Assembly: GCA_039545295.1 (NCBI GenBank)
Contig: BCIK01000005.1
Coordinates: 1,089,142 to 1,153,141, forward strand
Direction of reading: 5' to 3'
Source: Udeniomyces pyricola
Lineage: Eukaryota; Basidiomycota; Tremellomycetes; Cystofilobasidiales; Mrakiaceae
Length of the DNA: 64,000 bases
Position numbers and translations under genes: made by a program
In this document: piece by piece, positions 53,067 through 64,000 of the stretch
How the letters are laid out: each line of letters opens with the position of its first letter
How positions within the stretch are numbered: position 1 is the first letter of the stretch
The notes under the pieces: generated by a model
The model's input: only the letters and a program-made list of their open reading frames with translations
Told to the model about the DNA's origin: nothing
The model's database searches: none

Positions 53067-55551
53067 TCATAAGGTTGAGGCGGGCGCCGCCAAAAGGGCC
53101 AAGCCGGCCCTCGACACAGGAGGGAAGCCATCTTCATTGGCAAAGACCAGTGTCCTCGAGGCATGTGCGATGTATGCTTTGATATACCCCTGTGACACGA
53201 AAAGCGCCAATGTACGGGGGGCAATATGATCCCGATGAGTAACATGTATCGGGGACAGAGAGCTAAGAAGAGAGGCCATCCTCACCTGATCGAGCAGCGA
53301 TACACAGATGCACTCTGCGTCGTCCAGCGTCAAAGTTTCATCCTCGGTTGAGAACTTGAGGGCCGTAAGGAATGTGGCGATGGGTAGCGTGCGACGATCC
53401 GAGTCCAGGAGACCGAGCATCTTGCGATACTCGATCAATCTGAACAACCGTCCGGATGATCAGTCAGGGAACAGAGGGAAGGAGGAAAGGGGGGGGGGGA
53501 GGGAATCGAGAGTCAAGAATATATGTTGAGATCCAAGCCAAGGATGATGTGAAAGCGCGAAGCATCTCGAGCAATTCCAGCTGTGAAACACTAACTTACG
53601 TTCTTCTTAACAGGGCTCTCCACATCAGCACCTCGCCTTTCTCTCTCAGGATTCCCAACACGCCCATCCGTCTTAACCACTCGCTCTTCTCTCTAGCCTC
53701 TGACATAGATTCGTGCGTTTTCGTAAGACTGATGAGGCCAAGTCCAAACTTCCAATTGCTGTACGAGCCGGATTGAAGGGCAACGATCAGCGGGTTGAAG
53801 CGATAGGCGAGATTAAACTCGTTCACCAGAGCAACCGAGGGGGCACGGCCAATGAGCAGAGAAATGGTCATGAGAGGAATGAGAATGAGTCTGGAAAGGA
53901 AGTTGAATTCGCAGTTTGTACTTGAGTTAGCATCGTGACTTGCGTCTCCCGCTAAACACCTCAGTAGGCAGGGAATGAGCAGACGATAAGCGGAGGGACC
54001 ACGTACCGACGGTTGTGATAATCAGAGTCCTGTGAATCCGGACAAAGGTCAAATGCCTTCTGAAGCTCGTTGTGAGCCTGTCCGGTAGGTCGACGCAAGA
54101 TGATCAAAAAGGACAAAATGCAGAGGACATGAGTGAAAAGACATACACCACCATGATGTTCTGGCTTGGACCAAACGTACCTCTATTAGTCTTCTCTGTC
54201 CAAGAAGATATCTTCCAACGAGCCATCTAAATTCGACTTCTTCTGCCATGGAGTAGTATCTCATCCGCCCGCTCGTATTCACATGCTGGGGAACCGTGAA
54301 CGATGCGGTGAGACGAGGTAAGTGAGGTCGGATGATCTGCATAATTTGAGAACACAGTTTGTGGTTATCGAGGGCGAAGAAGATTTTGAAGAGGCAGGCA
54401 CCCAGAGAGAAGACTGCGTCGCGACGTGAGGGTGGGGTTGGAGTACTTTGATGTTGAAGACACGGGACACGAGGCCAGAGGGATACGGGTCGACGCCACA
54501 ATCAGGGCAGATGGTGACCGGTTAAGGGGCGANGGGGAGGGGAAGGGGGGGGGGGGTCAGATGGGCGAATGAGGATAAAGAGCGCGTCGACATGTCGAAA
54601 TAGGTAGGTCCGGTAAGACAAAGACGAAGATGCATAGAGATTAGCATTAGTCTGTACACTTTACATGAATACCATGGCATATTAAGACGATGGATATGGA
54701 ACTGACGTGTCCTTGGCCGACTGCGTGAGGGCGTCTCGAACAGGTTGAAAGAACTGATTGAGGGCCTCTTTCCGAAGAGGACGATAGAGCTAAAGCGGAG
54801 AACAGCCGTTCAAGAATCCAAAGGTGTAAGGTCAGAATCCACCCCATATTGAGATGAACGAACATATCTCGACAAGGGATGGGTCGATGAAGCTTGGGGT
54901 ACCGACGACTCGGATCTTGCGGAGAAGGAGATTGGAGTAGCGACCGAGAAGGGTAGCATATCTCCCGCCATCAGAGGTTAAGACGACGGCATAGAGCGCC
55001 CTGAAGATGTGAGATATATCGACCGGAGAAAGATTAGTGCTTTGGGCGAGAACAAAGGACCAGCTGCTGGGAGGAGAAGCGACAAGGGATATCGAACAGG
55101 TTGATCGACAGGCGACTGACTTCCAAGTGGTGAGCCCCGTCTCAAAATCATACCAGGGGTCTAGGCCTGTACTTCGTGTCTCGTCGAGATATGCTACGAG
55201 AAAGGTGTAGATCTCGGGCGAAGGCTGACGGTGGTCTTGGAAGATGCGGTCGACGAGATGTTCGGACGTTGTGTTGAGGTCCTGTTGGGATCCAGTCAGT
55301 CACGATAGCACAAGAAGGTCAGAAAAGGGTTGGTGAAGGGAGGGAAAATGTCAATAGGGAGGACGGACGAGGGAAGCCTGGACCCCCCAGCGAAGGGTGT
55401 TGCGGATGATGGGGCTCGCGAGCATATGGGCGAGAGTGCTCGCGACTTGAGGGGAGTTGGTTTCGTCGTTGACCCATTGTAGGATGCCCTGGAGGATGAG
55501 CTCGGCGGCTCTGGACTGGTCGGAAGGATTGGGTCGGTTCCTGAGGATCAT
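53067..55551 (-). CDS. CSN12: PCI-domain protein of the CSN12 / THP1 / PCID2 family (5' end uncertain)
   Basis: This family includes Csn12 and the TREX-2 subunit Thp1/PCID2, which act in mRNA export and splicing-linked processes. Exons on the minus strand are 55369-55551 (start provisional), 55121-55281, 54907-55000, 54707-54789, 54181-54445, 54007-54077, 53600-53890, 53286-53439 and 53067-53189. From the Met at 55551 this gives 474 residues. Diagnostic parts are SRRDAVFSLGACLFKIFF, EVEFRWLVGRYLLGQRRLIEAHNEL, NRRLILIPLMTISLLIGRAPS and the PCI winged helix ending DDAECICVSLLDQGYIKAYIAHASRTLVFAN. The same frame stays open upstream to about 55750 without an ATG. A short upstream first exon is therefore likely, since family members usually have about 30-60 more residues. 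An N lies in the intron near 54533. Confidence 0.82.
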
Positions 55552-56045
55552 GTTGGCTATGGTACGGATTGGGACTGTTGTAGACTTGAGAGAGGTAATG
55601 ATCCGATCAAAACCAAGCGACTTGGCGACGACGTATGGCGTAGGTGGACTGGCGGAAGACAGCAAGCAGAGCCGACGCTGATGATGAAGCTGATTGATTA
55701 CAGGTATGCGCGCGCGCGTTGATGGATCGATGAGTGATCATGATGCATCGTGATGGCATTAACATTATTTATGACGATTATATATGCAATCATCCTGATG
55801 CTATTGACATTATTGAAAAATATATCGAGTCATCCTGATGCAAGGGGCATGTTGATAATATTGAATATCGAATATGCATCTTGATACAAGTGTCAATATA
55901 TGTATATGTATATATATTTATATTGATAATATTGATGCCTGATCATTAATGATCAATAATCGACTTGATCTCCCGATAGGTCTCCTTCTTGTCTCCTTCC
56001 TCCGTCCTCACCCCTCCTTCCATCATCAACCAACCCCATATCGCC
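55552..56045. promoter_or_regulatory. Divergent region CSN12-like / ING, with AT-rich island
   Basis: From about 55740 to 55960 the DNA is markedly AT-rich compared with the rest of the window. It is built from recurring fragments (CATCCTGATGC near 55790 and 55832, TTGATAATATTGA near 55853 and 55922, TATATGTATATGTATATATAT). It may contain the missing first exon of the CSN12-like gene and the promoter of the ING gene. A CG repeat lies at 55709-55720. Confidence 0.45.
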
Positions 56046-58680
56046 ATGCCTCCTCCTCCTCCTCCTCCTCCTCCAGCCCATACTCCAGGCGCTCCATCTT
56101 CCTCCACCATCAACACCCATCAGCACGATCTACTCACTGTCGCCGCCTATGCCGACACACTCGATGCCCTCCCGCTCGACCTCACCCGGGGCTTCTCTGA
56201 TCTCCGAGAACTTGATGCCGTCCTGTCTGGTTCGTGCTTCGACTGCCAGTCTCATCAAAACGCCCCTTTCATGTGTCGACCTTGTCCAGAACCCATCCAT
56301 CCAACACTGCTAACCCTTCCAACCCGCCCACTCTCACAGCTTCCCTCATCCACCTCACGGGCACTATCAAATCCTTGACGGCCGTCCTACTCGACCCAAA
56401 GGCAGAGCCGGGCGAACGGCTCGCCATCCTTCGCGAGGTCGCAGAGTATGCCCAAAGGTTCAAGCTCGGTGGCGAAGACAAAATTCGCGTCGTTGGTGGG
56501 GTGTGCGAAGGAGTGAGTCTGGCTATCCCATCTTGGTCTTGGCGTCGTTCGACTCTCGCGACTCTAGTCCACATAACCACACCCAGGCCTGACGTCGGAG
56601 ATGAGCTCCGCGTCGCCCAGCTTGGCAAACGCAGACAGATCTTCTGTTCGCCATCCGTCAGCCCATCTAGCTCTCCAAGATTGCATCAACATCATGTCAT
56701 GATTGTTTCTTTTGAGTTGTTTGGTCCTCCTCGTTGCCTGTGATACAGCGTGGCTTCGTGAGGACAGACACACCCACATCTACCTGCAACCTTTACCGGC
56801 ATCACTCTTCCGCGCTCTTTCCTTTTGACACTCAGGCCTGACTGACCCTCCCTCCCCCCCTCCCTTTGTTTGATCTACGCGCGACCATCGCCATCCCCCC
56901 ATCAGGTTATTTCACATCAGACCCATCTCTCCAACCTCCTCACCCACTCCACCCTCTTGACCGCTCGACCGCCTTCCCCACCTGGTTCTTCCTCCACGGT
57001 ATACCTTCCTCCCACAACAACTGGCAAGCGGACACGTACCGGTGCCAACGCCAGTCTCACCACCCCAGCCAGAAAAGTTCAGCGACGCGATGCCGGCGCC
57101 GGAGGCAAAGGCCGAGCAGGTAGCAGTAGTCAGATCGGTCGAGGTCCCGACGACTGGGACGAGTCGACTCAAAAGAGCCCCCAAAAGGCGGGCGGAAGGA
57201 AGGGAGGCAAGAAGAAGGCGTACGTTTCATCCCATAACTGCCGCAGCTCGGTGTACATGTTCTGTGATCTGTCGTCCAAGACTGTACCCCTAGGCAGTCG
57301 AAACCAAGTAACCAGTGATGTTGACTCTCATCATCCCACGTTCTCTCCTTCGCGCCATGACCCTTTAGAGAACAAGCGCGTCCTGCTTCGCCCGCACCCT
57401 CCAATCTGTCCTCCTCATACACCGCTTCGCACGTCAACCCTTCCCCTCGTCCGACCAACTCGCGAACAAACACGGCTCCTTCCAACTACAACCAGACGTC
57501 CTCGAGCCATCACGCCCACGAAGCCACGGGCGAGCATCTCAACCTCGTCGACTCGGTCACCCCCGGTGGGCGAGGAGTGGGCGAGCGCATCGACGATCTC
57601 GACAACGCTGATAGCTTGGCCAATGGAGGCGATGGAACTGATAGTGGCAATGGTGGGGGAGGAAAGAGTGGTAAGGGCAAGGGGAGAGCAAGTGCGGCTG
57701 CGGCAGCTAGACGTAACTTGGCTGGAGCAGCGGCGGCGGCGGCCGCCGCGGGCGATGATGATGACGATGAGACGAGCAGTACCGCTGGTGGAGGTGGCAG
57801 GAGTCGCGGAGGTAATGGCCGAGGCGGTAACGGTGGCGGAGGTGGAAGAAGCACCAGGGGAGGCACGGCGGCTAGCGGTGAGGGTGGGGAAGACTCGGGC
57901 GATGATGGCGCACCAGGCGCGAGCGTCAACCGTCGAGGAACGACTTCTCGTCGACAGGCTCGCGTTTCAGCCACTGGGAATGGAGGACGCGATGAGACTT
58001 CTTCTGGCCCGTCCACGGCGGCATCGACGACGGGTGGTCGACTCGACGCTGATTCCTCACGTCACGCAGGAGGCTCTTCGACCATGGCTTCTGATCATGC
58101 CGGAGGAGGTTCAGATGACGGAGGTTCAGATGATGAGCATGGAAGAAGAGCCGGTGGGGGTGTTGGTGTGGGAGGTGATGTGGGTGGACTCGCCAACACG
58201 ACGGCCGAGAGCGCCGGTACGTTTGGGGAAGATCCCGAACCCGGAGACAAGAAAGTCTATTGCTACTGCAGTGGGATCAGTTATGGCGAGATGATTGGGT
58301 GTGATGACGATGAGTGCCCCATTGAATGGGTGAGTTGAGCCAGCCTTTTTTTTTTTTTCTGATCTCTTCTTTGGACTTCATTTTTCTTTCCTGCCGGCAG
58401 GTCGTCCATGCTTTTGAGACTTGATATCTGACGTTGCCTCTTCCGGGTTTCTTCCCTTGTCTTTTCTCTCTCTCTCTATCTTTCTCTCTCTTTCCAGTTC
58501 CATCTCGACTGTCTGCACCTCGCCGAACCGCCCGATGGCACCTGGTACTGTCCGACCTGCGAGAAACGGCGGGACGAAGAGGAGCGAGCCAAGCGGGCGG
58601 CCAGGCAAGGCAAGCGAGCCGCACCGAGCACGAGAGGAAGTCGAGCCAGCTTCTTGGGTGCCGATGGCAAGTGGCAGTAG
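56046..58680 (+). CDS. ING-family PHD-finger chromatin reader (Yng/ING-like)
   Basis: ING proteins bring histone acetyltransferase or deacetylase complexes to H3K4me3. Exons are 56046-56229, 56340-56512, 56906-57219, 57369-58329 and 58498-58680, totalling 604 residues. The N-terminal ING helical region covers about residues 20-140 (DLLTVAAYADTLDALPLDL, AILREVAEYAQRFKLGGEDKI) after a poly-proline start. A long low-complexity middle follows, with Lys-rich, Ser/Asn, Gly-rich, Ala-rich and acidic blocks. The PHD finger near residues 523-570 is nearly identical to the family consensus: YCYCSGISYGEMIGCDDDEC, then PIEWFHLDCLHLAEPPDGTW and YCPTCEK. It includes the Trp of the methyl-lysine cage. A basic C-terminal tail may bind phosphoinositide, as in other ING proteins. 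The 377-base intron 2 could hide a small exon of the ING helices. Confidence 0.93.
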
Positions 58681-59289
58681 AAAAGTGAGGTGGTTCCCCT
58701 GACACCTGACGGTCGAACATCTGGGTTGGAAGATGACAGAGGTGCGGAAGGTAGGAGTAGGCTATAGAGAGTGGTACCCGTGTCTGTTTTTTTTTTTTTT
58801 CTTCTTCTTCTCTTCGTTTTTTTTTTCTTCTTCTTCTTCTTCTTTTTCTTCTTTTCTTTTCGTTTGATCCCAGGAGTCGTCTTGGTTTTGCTGTCTTGTG
58901 CTGTCTTCTTCTTCTTCTGTTTTCTCATTCTCGTTTCGATCGTCGTTGCGTATGTGTTTATATTTTTTTGTGAACATCCTGTGTGGAACGCAGATGAGGG
59001 GGTTTCTGCGTCTGATAATGGTCGTCATGGGAAGAGGTGTGAATGAATGTAAAATGGGCGAAACTGTTGCGATGATGGAGATCTATCTCATCATGACGCG
59101 TCGCGCGGATGGGCCGGAAGTGATGGCCAGGAAACGCATCATCTCTTTGCCTAAGGATTGTTTGCCAACGATGGTGTGCCTCCGCCGCGCTCGACGTGGA
59201 ACGGCGGAAAGGGTCATTATAATAGGCCCAAACCACCATCACAAAATAAAATAAAATAAAAATGAAATATTGCCCCTATCCCCCCTCGC
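58681..59289. other. 3' flank of the ING gene, homopolymer-rich
   Basis: This contains long T and TTC tracts at 58788-58860 and no credible gene. A short AAAAT repeat lies near 59244-59262. Confidence 0.45.
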
Positions 59290-59469
59290 TGTGTCGTCCT
59301 TCGACTTCGTCTCCTCGACCTCTTTCCCCAAAAAGGGACCTTCTACGTCAATACCCAGCTTGAATCTGACGAAGCCCTCGCTGCATTCATCAAGGATCTC
59401 GACTTCCGAAAAAAAAACAAAAAAAAACAAGCAGATTACGCCGCGAACGAGAAGCTGAACCCGAACCTC

Positions 59470-59508
<39 letters not shown>

Positions 59509-59587
59509 CGCGACAGGTTCTGGCTTTGTTTACATGCGGCCTCTCTGTCTCCTCGTGCCCGACGATGAAATCACCTCTGATTTCAAG
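59290..59587 (+). pseudogene. Unassigned coding-like fragment interrupted by homopolymers
   Basis: Two adjacent plus-strand segments read like folded protein rather than low complexity. One includes GTFYVNTQLESDEALAAF and continues IKDLDFR at about 59325-59409. The other reads SGFVYMRPLCLLVPDDEITS at about 59519-59578, then DFK. Between them are two A9-like runs, the short segment ADYAANEKLNPN and a 38-base T tract bounded by GT and AG. The frames differ by one base across that tract, there is no start codon in frame and stops follow at once. The opposite strand also has moderately protein-like frames (for example EILDECSEGFVRFKLGID). I do not recognise a family. It may be a decayed gene, an exon of an undetected gene with sequencing errors in the homopolymers, or chance. 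Confidence 0.25.
59471..59508. repeat. 38-base poly-T tract
   Basis: Thirty-eight consecutive T residues, the longest homopolymer in the window, lie between the ING gene and BUD13, inside the unassigned coding-like fragment. Confidence 0.9.
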
Positions 59588-59856
59588 GTGATCTGAACCA
59601 GGACCCTCGAAGCCTTGGAATGACGAGCCGCCGAAGGTTGAGTTGTCATATTCATGCATCAGTGGTCAACTGATCCAATTGACAACGACGAGTTGTTTTG
59701 CATCACTGAGTGAACCCAAAAAGTCTGATCTCATGATTCGATGAGAACGAATTGGAATCCGTAAAAAAAACATGGCATGTATCAGGTTCCATGCAAAGGC
59801 AAGATATATAACTACACCCCGCCATATGACAGATATTGCCGATCATGTCCATGTCG

Positions 59857-61595
59857 CTACATATCCTCGGAACCCCAAGCATACGATTCGTTCGCCAGCC
59901 GCTTCTTGGCATTTTGGTTTTGGAACCACTTGGATTNGAAGCCTGTCCNTCGATCTGGACCGATAGAAGNCNGGTTGTCAGAGGGAGGAGGGAAGGTAAA
60001 AAGGGNGGGGGGGGGGGGGAAAGGAGGCGAGAGAGCGGAGGAGAGGTAGAGCATGATAAGTTGTGTGGAAAGCACCAGACTCGTAAGCAATAGGGAACCA
60101 AATAGCGGGAGATGTGAAGCCGACGAGATGTGCGATACATGCATCCGTAAAGAGGGGGAAAAGCAAGAAAAAAACGTACCGACGCCATCCCACCGATGTC
60201 CTGGAGGAATCTGATATCGATTGGGAGCCCAGGGGCCTTTGTATTTTGGCATAGCGGGTCCCGTCTCTTTCTTGGTCTGGGAGTGACAAAATTCAAAAGA
60301 AGCCATCATCGAAAGAAGAGATATTTACGCCGTGAATAGAGGCCCCGAACCACATCAGAAAAAAGCAACAAACCAAGAAAAGATAGGGTATCAGCCGTCA
60401 GAATGCGTTGAGATCGTAAGGAGTAAGAGGCCGCGGATTATCGGCTCACGGTTAAGAAATTGGCGGCAGGATCGTTCCAGCGCGAAACCTCTTTGAGTTC
60501 CCTGTTGAGGCTAGCATCGTTGGCATATCTAAAGACGATAAAGCGAACAAAGGCAGAGCATCGCGATCCGGTCAGCCCATTTCCTGTGCCTCCCTCCACC
60601 CCTCTCGAGTAGCTTGACAGGAAGAAAAATCCGGATGAGACTGACCTGGCTACATCCCTTCCCTTTTCCTCTTCAAGACGTCTCTTGGCCTCCTCCTTTT
60701 CTCCCCTCTGAACGATACCCTTGCCCCATTCCATCTTGGCCGCCTCCTTCTCCTCGCGTTCCTTCTTGCGTCTCCTCTCTTCGGCCCTCTCCGCCTTCAT
60801 GTCGACTTTTTTTCCACTGCGATCTCGATACACCGTTTCCTGGGCTATGCGTGCGTCCTCCTCAGCCTGCTCCGCACCAGACGCTAGCCGAGCTGCTTCT
60901 TCAGCCGCCAGGAGTTCTGCCTGCTCTGCGCGCACTTCGGCAGCGGTCCGAAGGCCTCCGGCGCGTCTCTTCGGTGGCGAAGGTGGTGGTGGAGACTGGG
61001 AGGTGGCAACAACTTGAGGAGCTTCGTCTTCTGGTACAGGATCAGCAGATTCAGGTGGGGGCGTGTCGCCGGTATGGACGGTTTCCCAGGAGGACTTGTT
61101 GGCTTTCTGAAAGGTGTGGTGATTAGTCTCGACAGCTAAGGGCGCAGGGAGGGAACAGCAATCTCTAGTCAGCTGATGGGACGAAAAGACAGAGTGGATC
61201 TAGTAGCTCTCGACCTCAGTCAACCGTTGACGATGGTACAAATGAGGAACGAGACAGCTACATACTGGGAGCAGTATCCTCATCATCCTTGTCCTTGTCC
61301 AACGATTCCCATCCTAGCGCGCCTTCTTCAGCAATGACCAGCCCGCCAAACGTGGCGGTCGATGCCCGATCGTCCTTGCGTTTGCGCTTCTTTTTCTTCT
61401 CTGATCCAGTGGCTGTACTGCTGCGAGCAAGAATGGCATCGGCCTTGGCGCCACTCATGTACCTGGAGCGTTGGGCGAGGCCAGAGGGGATGATGGCGTC
61501 AGTGGATGTGAGAGTGAGGGCAGCCCAGCCGACGGGTGGTAGGTGAAGAGAGGATGAGCGAACTTGGCGGCGAGATACTCGTTCATGGAAGACAT
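59857..61595 (-). CDS. BUD13: Pre-mRNA splicing factor BUD13 (RES complex)
   Basis: Bud13 is the scaffold of the retention and splicing (RES) complex, which binds the activated spliceosome with Pml1 and Snu17. Exons on the minus strand are 61564-61595, 61266-61462, 60646-61102, 60450-60528, 60180-60276 and 59857-59954, totalling 319 residues. The N-terminus [19 protein letters not shown] is the family hallmark and is recovered only by splicing out 61463-61563. A Lys-rich stretch follows, then [52 protein letters not shown] and ending [20 protein letters not shown]. The last block, GFxSKWF plus [17 protein letters not shown], is also typical. Two codons of the last exon contain N. The acceptor of exon 3 lies after AAAG (61102), chosen for phase. 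The start could be the second Met at 61586. Confidence 0.94.
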
Positions 61596-61967
61596 ATCGA
61601 GGGTATGTATGTTAGTGTGGATGTATGTATGTTTGTATGTATGCTGTGGGTTGGGATGACGGGAGGATACCATTAACATCATCATCATCACGCAGCGTCA
61701 ATCGACATTCCATGACTATACAGCGCGCACAGCCTTGCCGATGGGTTACTGACCGATTGAGTCAATTGAATTCAACATCCAGAATGTCGCACTTAACCAT
61801 CACCCACCCCGGTCTCTCTGCCTTCTACCTTCTCTCTCGACGCTACCGGCTACCGGTTACCGTCCACGTACCGGTCTCACCAGTCTCGCACCTCATACCT
61901 CGTCCCATCCCATCACATCCCATCACACCGCCGTCTATCCTATCCCTTTAGCGACAGCTCGCCATCT
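61596..61967. promoter_or_regulatory. Bidirectional promoter BUD13 / MDL-type transporter
   Basis: The two start codons are only 372 bases apart and point outward, so the region must drive both genes. It contains TGTATG repeats near 61604-61643, an ATCATC run near 61677-61691, overlapping CTACCGG/TACCG motifs near 61841-61873 and TCCCATCACA repeats near 61902-61929. Confidence 0.55.
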
Positions 61968-63920
61968 ATGGCTTCTGTCCGACCCTTCCTCCGATTCTCG
62001 TCCACGATCTTCGAGGGCTCTTCCTCCTCCAACACCCCATGCGTCTTTAATGCTTGTCTTCGCACGTTGACGACCTCGTCGTCCTGTCGGTACTCTTCCC
62101 AGCTCCCTTCATTTCCTCCTACACGCTCAACCCATCCAGGCCTCAGTTCGGCCGACGCCTTCGCTTTCGTCCGCCGTCCTCCTTCCTTTCCTCGCTCCGC
62201 CCCGCCAATAGCCTGGCCATCCTGTTCGTCACCAACAACCATCTCATCGGCCCGGTATTTCTCATCGAGCTCAGATTACCATCAACAAAGCTCGCCACAG
62301 CAAGATGAGATCAAGCTCTCCACGTCCTCCAAACCGACAGTCGCCTCTCCGGCACCGGTTTCACCGCCTACCCCAAGCTTCGTCGCACGTTACCTCCCCG
62401 GACCGATATACCAACCTCTGCACTCGGCTTACCTCGCACTCGGCTCGACCAAGATCTACCTTGCCAACGGAATTAACCGGATGGTAGAGCTTGTTGTCCC
62501 TAAGACTGTTGTTCTGCTCTATCGACGGACGATGGATTCCATCTGGGCCTTCTTCCGGATTGAGAGCATGGAACAAGAGCCGGAGCAAAAGGTCACGAGC
62601 CCGTACTGGAGGTTGTGGGAGATGGCAGAGCCAGAGAAGCTTAGATTGGGACTCGGTATCCTGGTGAGCATGGCTCGATCACTTACTTCAGTCTGAAGTA
62701 GAGCAATTTACGGGGTCCAAAAACTCACCCCGATCCGTTGGGTTGCAACTTTCCCCGGTCTGCCTAGCTCCTGGTGGTGGCTTCTCTTTGCGGCAACATT
62801 CTTCCCCGTAAGCTCTTCAACAAAATAGCTTTGTGCAAACTACACGAGAAAATCCCACATTGACGCGTCCAGACTGCTTTTGTCCGTCTCTCACCTCGTC
62901 GTGGCATTTACGTCTTGACAGACAGTATTGGGGAGATCATCGATCATTTTGGTTCTCCCAACCCGCCTGAGCTGACTTCCATTGGATACAGCTTCAAAAC
63001 GTCTATTGGAATTCTCGCATTTGTCCTCCTTGTTGGCTCGTTTGCGGCCATGGGCCGGCTGATCTTGATGAAAGAAGGTGAGAGCAGTCGGGTCGCATCT
63101 TCCTGTTCCTTGTCCTCTCGTCAAGGAATGAGTGTGATACTGACGGGCTGTCTCGTCCGCCGTTGGTCCCATCGCGTTTTGTCTTTGTTCTTATTGACAG
63201 CTGGAGAAAGAATTATCGCCAGGATGAGGTTCGTCGGAAGTAACCGCGCATCAATGCAATACCGGGTTTAGCTCATCATTATATTTCAACCTTGATCCTA
63301 AACAGAGCTCAAGCCTATACCTCGGTGCTGCATCAAGAGATTGAATTCACCGATACGGCTGCTGGAACGATCGTCTCTCGACTGTCGTACGTGATATGCT
63401 TTCTCGATGCGCATGAATGCATGAATCTTGCTGTCATGACTCAAAGGTCTCTTTTTGTTCCGACTGAGCCTTGCAGTACCGACTCGAAAGCACTCGGAGA
63501 TTCCATTTCTGTCAATCTCATGACCGGTTCGTCTCAATCCCTTCGGATCAGATCAAAAGTATCTTGTATATCGAACTGATGGTTGATTTAATTGTAACCA
63601 AACCCTTCAATCCGTCCCAGGTCTTCAATGCGTTCTCATGGGATCGATCGCCCTTGGCGCGATGCTCTGGACTTCTGTTCCCGTCACTATTGCAGGTCTC
63701 GGCATGGTTCCCTTGACTTATGTTGTCTCCAGTTCGTCCCTACTTCACTTCACTCGACACTTGCTCTCAGCCGACTGGCATGCCGAGTTTACAGCTGATC
63801 GAAACTCTCACTTGATGTATCTCTTTCGCGATCGCTCTTTTGCGGAGTCTAGAAAAGTACGGAGAGTACACTCGACGCGTCGGAAAGATCAGCCAAGAGG
63901 CTGTTGGTGACATGGCAAAG
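61968..63920 (+). CDS. Mitochondrial ABC half-transporter, MDL1/MDL2/ABCB10-like (cut by window edge)
   Basis: This is the membrane-domain part of an ABCB-type half-transporter of the mitochondrial inner membrane; yeast Mdl1 is linked to peptide export. Exons are 61968-62663, 62768-62807, 62922-63077, 63201-63228, 63306-63386, 63477-63526, 63621-63731 and 63853-63920. They give the first 410 residues, with a donor GTCAGT at 63921 leading off the window. The first roughly 100 residues are rich in Ser, Arg and Pro with few acids, consistent with a mitochondrial presequence. Membrane segments include LLVVASLCGNILP, SIGILAFVLLVGSFAAMG, QCVLMGSIALGAMLW and VPVTIAGLGMVPLTYVV. Family motifs are GEIIDHFG, GERIIARMRAQAYTSVLHQE, TAAGTIVSRLSTDSKALGDS and KYGEYTRRVGKISQEAVGDMAK. 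The ATPase domain lies beyond the window. Confidence 0.9.
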
Positions 63921-64000
63921 GTCAGTTCTTGCTCCTGATTCATTCTGCTTCCCTCTCTCCTCAGGAGAAGGGGAGAGGGAGACGAGAATTGTATCCAGCG

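Noticed and set aside
57510..58016. A 168-codon minus-strand proline/serine/leucine-rich frame
   Set aside because: It is antisense to the Gly/Ala/Asp-rich linker of the ING protein.

Overview
This window is ordinary nuclear chromosomal DNA from a fungus, most likely a basidiomycete. The genes are typical fungal housekeeping genes. They are cut by many introns, usually with GTRNGT-like donors, and some exons are as small as 13-37 bases. Coding exons sit in DNA full of pyrimidine or purine tracts, homopolymers and microsatellites. I cannot fix the genus or subphylum from sequence alone. Scattered N bases sit in or near homopolymers, mostly in introns, and look like assembly uncertainty.

Layout, left to right. 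A 5'-proximal part of retromer VPS35 (-) runs off the left edge and shares a promoter region with a mitochondrial glutamyl-tRNA synthetase (+). A 2.7 kb gene-poor stretch follows, holding a 546 bp non-autonomous inverted-repeat element. Next come a secreted GH16 beta-glucanase (+), a CipC-family small protein with a glycine/arginine-rich tail (-), a 1449-residue rhodanese plus tyrosine phosphatase protein (-), a CCCH zinc-finger protein (-) and a second, compact tyrosine phosphatase (-). Then come mitochondrial phenylalanyl-tRNA synthetase (+), the Get3 ATPase (-), a BET double-bromodomain protein (+), a GNAT-family protein (+), an F-box protein (+) and the mitochondrial protease ATP23 (+). 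The right third holds a peroxisomal ABCD half-transporter (-), a CSN12/PCID2-type PCI protein (-), an ING-family PHD protein (+), the splicing factor BUD13 (-) and a mitochondrial MDL/ABCB10-type ABC transporter (+) that runs off the right edge.

The genes do not form a pathway cluster. Recurring themes are mitochondrial function (two aminoacyl-tRNA synthetases, ATP23, MDL), chromatin reading (BET, ING), tyrosine dephosphorylation (two PTPs) and membrane protein or vesicle traffic (VPS35, GET3). Exon models were built by hand from splice consensus, reading phase and family alignment from memory. In nearly all genes every exon junction keeps phase and the total is divisible by three, but no transcript evidence was available.

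I found no convincing new multi-gene system. The most distinctive items are the inverted-repeat element, the CipC core joined to a GGY/EERR-repeat tail, the roughly 350-residue insertion inside the large phosphatase domain, an aspartate at the Walker B catalytic position of the ABCD transporter, and an unassigned coding-like fragment around 59.3-59.6 kb.
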